DNA from: Pegoplata infirma
Taxonomy: Eukaryota; Arthropoda; Insecta; Diptera; Anthomyiidae
Direction: 5' to 3'
Assembly (NCBI GenBank): GCA_963921195.1
Contig: OY992540.1
Coordinates: 15,259,136 to 15,323,135, forward strand
Length of the DNA stretch: 64,000 bases
Made by a program: the position numbers and the translations under genes. Below the pieces are notes generated by a model. It was not told the DNA's origin. It was given only the letters and a program-made list of their open reading frames with translations, and ran no database searches. Shown here in pieces: positions 57,680 through 64,000 of the stretch (within the stretch, counting starts at the first letter, position 1; the number at the start of each line of letters is the position of its first letter).

Positions 57680-58480
57680 ATTGTTGATAATTACCTCTGT
57701 ACAACGTTTTTGTACCGAATTCGCTATATTTTTGGATCTTTAATTCGAAATTCAGTTCCAGAGTTGCTGAACAGCCACCCAAAGAGCTTCATTACAAGTT
57801 GGTTGTATTCGAGACACTCCCTTCTCTATATCTGTCCATCAACTATCGATTTGGTCTAGATCTGGGGACTGACCAGGCCATTCCATTACGTTTACTTTAT
57901 TGTCCAGGCCCAATTTTTTGCCAATTTCCCGTCATGCTATGTGTAATTGACGTGCTAAAAGACCTTAATTAGTGGCATTTGCTTAGAAACTTATTGCAAC
58001 ATTACTTTCTGGAGGATATAAACGTTAAGTGTATATCCACGGTTGTCCTAGTCCAATATGTGAGCCATGGTCCAATATATGAACCCCACTCCACAATAGG
58101 AAAATATCCCCCACACCATAAGCACCATTTAAAGTTATTTTTATTTCGAATTTTGGATTGAATTCAGAGTTTTAGGGTCTTCTGACATAGGTATGTGATC
58201 CCATGTCTCCAAATAAAACAACATTGGATTCATTTGCCCATAGATCACTGATCCACTTTTAAGCTGGTCATTCTGAGTAACTGTTAGCAAACTTCAAAGG
58301 ACTTGCAGCATGCTTAAGTGAGAGTAGGCGCACTTTTCCGAATCTACAAGCGTTAATGTTGTTGTTTTGTAATCTTTGACGAACATTTTCGCCATTTGCT
58401 GTCCTTTTTTAGCTCTGGAGCTGCCGTAAATGGGTCTTTCTTCCATTGTCTTTACAAACACCTAACCACTAATGGTGACA
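57680..58480 (-). pseudogene. Decayed Tc1-like transposase
   Basis: Read on the minus strand in shifting frames, fragments such as ESNVVLFGDMGSH (around the second catalytic Asp region), MVWGIFSY and MEWPGQSPDL match the order seen in Tc1 transposases, where the last precedes the third catalytic acidic residue. An EALWVAVQQLW fragment follows, as in the C-terminal part. Several stops and frameshifts make it inactive. The N-terminal DNA-binding part is not clear, partly because the MITE at 58499 lies beside it. Confidence 0.75.
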
Positions 58481-58498
58481 AACGTCGCTTGTGACTAA

Positions 58499-59098
58499 CA
58501 AGGGAAGTCTCCCTGGTGTCACCCTCCGATCTTCATGAAATTTGGATATGTTGTTAAGAACGAAAAATAATTAGACACGTATTTTTTTTTAGCGGCCCAA
58601 ACTCATTTTTAGGGGGGGTCGATTTGTATGGTGGGAAATTGACCTTTTTCAGTTTTTTACAATTTACGCCTATTTAAACGAAATTGATATAGGCATGTGT
58701 GGTATCAGATTAAAGGTATTAAAAATACCTATCTCGTGGTGCTAACAACGGGCCAAAGAAGTTAATATTTTTCGACTTATTAACAAAAATGTCCTAAAAT
58801 TTTGGTATTTTACTCAATATGACAAAAAGTTGTGCATGTTTGAACACGTTCTTAGCACAAGTAGATAGGTTTTTCAAAGACCTTTCATTTGGTATGTAAC
58901 ATGACTAGGTTTCCTTGCATAATATAGGAGATAAAAGAAAAAAACTGAAAAATGGCCTTGTCTTCCCCCCTCCTTTTTACCCCCTAAATATGAATTTGGG
59001 CCTCTAAAAAAAAATACGTGTCCCTTTATTTTTTCTGCTCTACAAAATAAAACCAATTCCATAAAGATCCGCGGGTGACACTAGGGAGACTTCCCTTG
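58499..59098. mobile_element. PIF/Harbinger-like MITE, 600 bp, TSD TAA
   Basis: Ends CAAGGGAAGTCTCCCTGGTG and inverted CAAGGGAAGTCTCCCTAGTG. TAA flanks at 58496-58498 and 59099-59101. Inverted relative to its close copy at 25151-25749. Confidence 0.85.
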
Positions 59099-59739
59099 TA
59101 AGTTTTTCAAGCTCTGAAGTTAATTTTGGTAAATTTCCAATGATTTTATAAGCGCATCCAACCAATTTTCCTTTTTCAGAATTTGGTTTATGTTCAGAAA
59201 TCATATTTTTTACAAAAGAACGTTTTTGAGGAGTGTAATTCTTTCCACGTCATATTTTTATGAAAATAAATATGAAATTTTGTAATGAATTAAATTTTTT
59301 TATAAATAAAAACTATCTTCTTTTAGTATTTAACACTTTTATTTTAATAATTAAAATATTATTAATTTTTTTAAAGAAATTTTGTAACTCGGTGCTATTT
59401 CATTGACTGCACTGATTCGGAGTTTTTTTTAAAATATCGATCATTAAAAAAGAACCGTCCACAATTTTTGGAAAAAGTAAAAACATTTAAGGGGTTTAGA
59501 CTTTGTATAAGAGTATTGCATATTTACCTTAAACGAATACGCACATAATATTTTGTTTTAATTGAATGAATAGAGATTTTGTCATTGGTGCTATTTTTTT
59601 GACCGGCACTGTAAGAGACAAAAAAGTTGAAAAAAAGTATGAAGTGAGGTTGAGATTGCTAGAAATAGAATTGTAGTGTTGGAAACTGTCAAAATTTATT
59701 CTGTAGAAACTATAAATATTCACATATATAAAAAAACAG

Positions 59740-60650
59740 TTTTCGTTAACAAGACAAACCGACATTTAAAATCCTACTGATGATGACACTAACTGGGGTG
59801 TTTGAAACCGGTATAGGAAATACCAGAAATGTCTATAATTTTTAGAAATTCAATTTTTCTTCTGCATTTTTTCAACTTGAACCCTTATAACCAGGGAAAC
59901 CAAAAATATGCTCTAAAAACCACGTTTTATGCGCTTAAAAAATGCCCTTAAAAACGGAAAATATGCTCTAAAAACAATAAAAATATGCTCTTAAAAAAAA
60001 TCATGTCCCCTTTTTCGCGGTGTTTTTTACAATTTGTTAGAGAATAGACCCTCCAAATACCGTTATGTGCGGTAGTTAGAGGGTTAAATATGTTCTACAA
60101 AAATATTTGACTTAAAATTTTTTACCAAGTTGCTGAATCTAAAGAAAACATAGTTTCATATACCGATATGATGCAAGAACAGGCCAAAAGGGAATCAATC
60201 GTCACAATTCCGTAATTGTTGAAAAAAACATCCTTGTTGGATAAAAAATTTAAAAATAAATGCTGTCAAAAAAAAAATTGGAAAAGAATGCTCTAAATAT
60301 TGAAAAAAAAAATATGCTCTCAAAATGTAAAAATATGCTCTTAAAAGTCGAAAAATGCTCTAAAAATTGAAAATATGCTCTAAAAATATGCTCTTATGCT
60401 AAAATATGCTCTTAAACCTAAAATATGCAAAAATATGCTCTTAAGGCTAAAATATGCCAAAATATGCTCTAACAAATCGATGCCAGATTTCTTAAAAACT
60501 TCTGAAACGGATAAATACCTTACCCATTTATCAATAAAATGCACAGGAAAAAACATGATACTGCATATTTTTGGTTTCCCTGCTTATAACAAATATAATA
60601 TAATTAGAGCCCGTGCTCCATCTGTACTTACAGAAAAAATCAAAGAAAAA
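59740..60650 (+). repeat. Repeated segment R, copy 2, split by a hAT
   Basis: Same text as 56555-56775, interrupted after cttataac by the hAT at 59892-60582. The hammerhead-like motif is at 59761-59833. Copies 1 and 2 are direct repeats; without the inserts about 240 bp separate them, reminiscent of the tandem, pseudo-LTR layout of Penelope-like elements. No reverse transcriptase frame is present. Confidence 0.55.
59892..60582. mobile_element. hAT-type MITE, 691 bp, TSD CTTATAAC
   Basis: Perfect 20-bp ends CAGGGAAACCAAAAATATGC. Perfect duplication CTTATAAC at 59884-59891 and 60583-60590, confirmed by the undisturbed copy of segment R. The interior repeats aatatgctct and tctaaaa words about twenty times. 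The 112-codon frame at 60396-60734 runs through it and is not a gene. Confidence 0.95.
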
Positions 60651-61316
60651 AAAAATCATTTCAGGTTGTTGAAGTGCTACTCCAGCTGCCGAAGAAGGAA
60701 AAATAAGATGCACCAATGGAAAAAAAACCTTTAAATTTACAAAACAAATATGTAAATAAACCATTTTTTTTTGTAAATTTACAAAACAAATATAAAAATT
60801 TAAAAAACAAAATTGTATACTTACGAAAAGAGTAGAAAATACAAAAACAATTTTGTAAATTTACAAATTTTTTGGTTGAACTACTGTTTTTAAAGGCAAA
60901 AAAAATTAGAAAAAATGGTATATATACAATAAAAATTGTAAATTTACCACTTTTCCCAATTAATTTTTTTCATTTTCTATTTTTTCTTTGTAAAATAACA
61001 ACCTTTTTCTGTAAGTTTACAATTTTGTTTTGTAAATTTACCAAATTTTTTGTAAATTTACAAAAAAAAATGTTCACCTCGAAGTTAATATTTTACAAAA
61101 AAAATGTAAATTTACATTTTCTTTTGTTAAATCAATTTACAAATTATCCCCGTAACATTACGGGGATTCTTGCTAGTACATATTTTACAAAACCTGCCCC
61201 GTAAAATCACGGGGATTTTTTGTCATTTTACAAACTTTTTTTTTTGAGTGTAGGACCTGAATCCAATTTGTAATGAATAGCAATCCCTCAAACAACAAAT
61301 ACAAAACAGTTTTGTT

Positions 61317-62200
61317 TTGAATTTCAATAAAAATGGGACTCCCAAAGCTCTTAGCTCTTCCGAAAAGGAAAAAGTACTGACTTTGAAGTTCAAGGTGTTA
61401 AAGGTCGTTGAAATCGCGGAAATAACAGAGAGGAAAAAAACTGCTGTATGCAATTATCTAAATAACATTCAGAACTTTGGAAAAAACATGAATGGGCGAA
61501 TTCAAATGGCAACAACTGAACGAGATCGACAAAAATTTTAAGAATTCCCCCAAATTCTACGCCGACATCTTTCAAAATTCTCAAATAAAGTGGCGTTAAT
61601 GCGAGTATTTGTACAGTCCGTCGCGTTTAAAAGTCAAGCGAGTTCATAGCTCGTCGAAAATTATGCAAAAACTAATCGCTGACTGACAAACGAAGTAAGC
61701 AGCGCCTTAATCTCTGCAGGAATACAATGACACGGTCTGAGAAATTTTTCAAAGTAATTTATTCCGACGAAAAAAAAAATAATACCGTTGCATTAGACCA
61801 GTGGTCGGCAGAAAGAGAGTGTATAAATGCATTGGTATATGAATATAAACATGCATGTGTTTGTGCATTTCTTAAACAAAGCGACATCAACCAGCTTGTT
61901 GTTGTATTTTTATGCTCTTAGCTGTGAGTTTTGTTGACAATCGTGTTATATACGTGTTAATTGCCGATTGTGTTCGGCTCCAGCGTGCAATGGGTGCCGA
62001 CCACTGCATTAGACGGATACAATGGTTTTCGGTGATTTGAGACAATAAAAACCGTTATTGCATAGCAGACAGATCATAGAAGGTGTTGTTATGGTATGGG
62101 GTGCGCTATTCTACTATGGCATTATTACTGTTCCTTACATTACCATCGATGCTTCTTAATTTTGGAACTAAGGGGTGGCTTTTTTGCAATTTGCAACAGA
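61317..62200 (+). pseudogene. Decayed Tc3/Tc1-like transposase
   Basis: The first 74 codons (61317-61541) hold a helix-turn-helix: SSEKEKVLTLKF, then VVEIAEITERKKTAVCNYL, as in Tc3-type DNA-binding domains. After stops and shifts, IYSDEKK (61757) fits the second catalytic Asp (SDE) region. It continues as ALD, interrupted by the hAT at 61799, then GYNGFR and VVMVWGA after it. Joining across the 8-bp duplication restores colinearity, so the gene was already hit in its catalytic region. Inactive. Confidence 0.75.
61799..62006. mobile_element. hAT-type MITE, 208 bp, TSD CATTAGAC
   Basis: Ends CAGTGGTCGGCA and its exact inverse. Perfect duplication CATTAGAC at 61791-61798 and 62007-62014. It sits in the transposase remnant of the outer Tc1-like element. 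Confidence 0.95.
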
Positions 62201-62850
62201 CTATGAACTCATTTAATTTTTAATCGTGATGGACTGTCAAAATACCCATTAAATCACCGCTGTCTTTGAGAATTTTGCAACCTGTCAACGTGGAATTCGA
62301 GGGAATTCTTAAATTATTTCCCGAATTCGTTCTGTTGTTGCCATTTCAGTTCGCTCATTCGTGTTTTTCCATAGTTATTAATGTTATTTAAATAATTGCA
62401 TTCAATAGGTTTGCCCCTCACTATTATTTTCGCGATTTCAACGGCATTTAACACTTTGGACTTAAAAGTCAGTATTTTTTTCTTTTCGGAGAGCTAAGAG
62501 CTGTTATGAGTCTCATTTTTATTGAAACTCGAAACAAAACTGTTATGTTTCTATTGTTTTAGAAATTGCTATCCATAACAAATTGGATTCAGGTTCTACT
62601 TGGTATGTATTCCAAAATTCCTTATTCAAGTGATTCATAAAAAACTAGTAATTTTTTAACAAGTTGCCGAAAAATATTTTTTTAAAGGCCTTCTCTCAGT
62701 CTTTTGATTATTGTTATTATTTGACGTTATTAGCTAGATAATGGTCTCTATCAGTGCATTTTTTTTATATTTTTCCGCTTATTCGTTACAAAGATATATT
62801 CGATTAAAAAGTGAAAAACTCGATTCCTTATTGATGTGATTCGCAGTGTA

Positions 62851-62960
62851 CAATTGATAATTTCTGAAATGCAATTGATAAATTCTTAAATACAATTGAT
62901 AATTTCGGAAATACAATTGATAATTTCTGAAATACAATTGATAATTTCCGGAATACAATT
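62851..62960. repeat. Continuation of the 19-bp caattgata minisatellite
   Basis: Five to six units, same sequence as 54105-54305, starting directly at the right TA of the Tc1-like element. Confidence 0.85.
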
Positions 62961-63269
62961 GCAAATGGTGTAGTTAAATTTGTAAAGATTTTTTTTTAGG
63001 TTAGACAAAATTAGTTATAGCTTAGCTCTAGGCCTTTCAATAATATTTTAAACAAAAATATTTAAAGATAATTCTTTAAAATTCCAAAATATAAAAAAAA
63101 AATATTTTAATATAACGACATTAAATAATCAACAACAATAAACAAAACAATAAAATGGCATAAAATGATTTTTAGTATATAAACCTTAACAACAAATTGA
63201 GCATAAAAACCATAAAAATTGTCACAAAAAGATAGTAAAATTATCATGCTGTTCTGCATTTACATCGTG

Positions 63270-63480
63270 CAAAAAGATGCCAGATTAAGCAATTTCTATA
63301 CATTTGGGAAAGAAATTTAAATCCAAAAAAAGGGTTCTGCCAAAAACTTTGATTAATCTATGCGAAAAAATGTAAGAGACTGAAAAGTGGAAAAAATGAA
63401 GCTGAGATTACCAAAACTATTTAGTGTTGGAAACTGTGAAAATTAGTTGAGTGTAAACTATTAATATGTTTACATATTTA
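63270..63480 (+). repeat. Fragment related to the interior between R copies
   Basis: gtaagagactgaaaagtgg, gagattaccaaaact and gtgttggaaactgtgaaaatt parallel 59612-59735 in order. It may be another copy of the same element. Confidence 0.5.
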
Positions 63481-63568
63481 CTGCAGAAATAGAACAAGAA
63501 ACGAGTATTTGTCAAAGCATATAATATAATGGTTGATTCGTTTAAGGTTCCTTAAGCCTATGTTCTTA

Positions 63569-63685
63569 GGCTGTTATTCATAACACTTATAGTAGACTTA
63601 TTGTAGGTTTATTTGACAAATATGCCTGCAATATCTGTCAAATAAACCTACTTTAGTTACATTTTAGTTTTTATGAATAACCACC
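63569..63685. mobile_element. Small PIF/Harbinger-like MITE, 117 bp, TSD TTA
   Basis: Ends GGCTGTTATTCATAA and inverted GGTGGTTATTCATAA, flanked by TTA (63566-63568, 63686-63688). Inner arms ataaacctac and gtaggtttat pair as well. Confidence 0.8.
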
Positions 63686-64000
63686 TTAATGTATAAATAT
63701 GACAAAAATATCCTTCATTCAATTCTCAAATTTTTTGCCCTTTCTAAAAGTTAAACAATTGAATAAAAATTGTAATAATACATGATTTTTTTTAAATTTA
63801 CATTTTTTTGCATTTTTTTTAAATTTAAATTTTTTTACAACATTTAGTCTTACTTAAAAGTTTTTCATATATCCCGTTTTTTTTTAACCCAATCCGGCAT
63901 CACTGTTCATACCAAAAGTATTAACATAAGGGAACCATAAAAAAAAAAAATACTACATGTTATAAAATGGCAACTAAGGAAACTACTTTTTGTTAAAATA

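Larger units (their letters stand above)
57349..59611 (-). mobile_element. Second Tc1-like element, split by a Harbinger-like MITE
   Basis: Ends CAGCTGCGGTCAAAAAAATA and inverted CAGTGCCGGTCAAAAAAATA, with TA at 57347-57348 and 59612-59613. Without the MITE and its duplication it is about 1.66 kb, the usual Tc1 size. It encodes a decayed transposase on the minus strand. Confidence 0.85.
54842..61250. mobile_element. 6.4-kb CAC..AAAA-type element inserted at TA
   Basis: Starts CACTCAAAAAAAAAAGTTTG and ends CAAACTTTTTTTTTTGAGTG, with TA at 54840-54841 and 61251-61252. The inverted right arm of the Tc1-like host (62605 region) gives the undisturbed site, ccaagtagaacctg, with one TA, which confirms the insertion. 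Terminal parts (54842-54978, 55776-56550, 60720-61250) consist of ttgtaaatttacaa units. Four further mobile elements and two repeat segments fill the middle. Confidence 0.8.
54593..62848 (+). mobile_element. Tc1-like element split by an insertion; duplicated transposase head in its right arm
   Basis: Ends CACTGCGAATCACATCAATA are identical in inverse, with TA at 54591-54592 and 62849-62850. Taking out the nested element (54842-61250), the hAT (61799-62006) and one copy of each duplication leaves about 1.63 kb, the usual Tc1 length. The inverted arms are unusually long (about 670 bp): the right arm (about 62175-62848) repeats not only the left 250 bp but also the start of the transposase gene in inverted orientation. 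The transposase remnant is described separately. Confidence 0.8.

Noticed and set aside
60396..60734. 112-codon plus frame
   Set aside because: Runs from hAT interior repeats across the TIR into segment R; low-complexity.
60872..61204. 110-codon plus frame rich in Phe and Lys
   Set aside because: Translation of the ttgtaaatttacaa array in the 54842-61250 element.
54593..62848. Single large Maverick- or Polinton-size element
   Set aside because: Size is due to nesting; each inner element has its own ends and duplication, and there are no virus-like genes.

Overview
The window looks like intronic DNA of a higher (brachyceran, probably calyptrate) fly. It is strongly AT-rich and almost free of genes. 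It is packed with short non-autonomous DNA transposons, and carries many copies of repeats with a GTCY tetranucleotide microsatellite core, as in the dipteran DINE-1/mini-me group. Only one protein-coding segment is convincing: a 180-bp exon at 8164-8343 (+) encoding the end of TM3, the DRM (DRY-type) motif, loop 2 and TM4 of a rhodopsin-family GPCR. It has clean AG/GT splice borders, so the rest of the window is probably the two introns around it. No other exon, RNA gene or intact transposase or reverse transcriptase reading frame was recognised.

The rest is a record of transposition that can be read from terminal inverted repeats (TIRs) and target-site duplications (TSDs). There are at least ten hAT-type elements with 8-bp duplications, most with ends starting TAG. 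One group has CAC(Y)(C/G)AAAA-like ends, mostly at TA sites. There are two degenerate Tc1-like elements, PIF/Harbinger-like MITEs with 3-bp TAA or TTA duplications, and several kilobase-scale fold-back elements. A family with CCCGAGTAAAAA ends and variable 2-bp duplications is present in five copies.

Layout: 1-8163 is MITEs, a pogo-like remnant, a GTAC-rich array and a hAT. The GPCR exon follows at 8164-8343. 8905-12470 is a D2 (DINE-like) repeat split by a MITE and a 2.2-kb fold-back. 14477-23877 is a four-level nest: a TA-flanked element contains a 6.5-kb hAT, which contains a smaller hAT, which contains D2. 25136-29115 is a D1 repeat with three insertions, then a 35-bp minisatellite. 29500-47540 holds scattered D1, D2 and D3 repeats, hATs and palindromes. 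47542-49921 is a 2.4-kb fold-back. 50396-54590 holds MITEs and minisatellites. 54593-62848 is the deepest nest: a Tc1-like element containing a 6.4-kb TA-flanked element, which holds a second Tc1-like element (itself split by a Harbinger-like MITE), a palindromic MITE, and a repeated segment with a hammerhead-like motif, one copy of which is split by a hAT. 62850-64000 holds the other flank of a minisatellite and a small Harbinger-like MITE.

D1, D2 and D3 are names used only here for three DINE-like families. Family calls rest on TIR and TSD structure read by eye. Boundaries given to the base come from duplications I could read; other limits are approximate.
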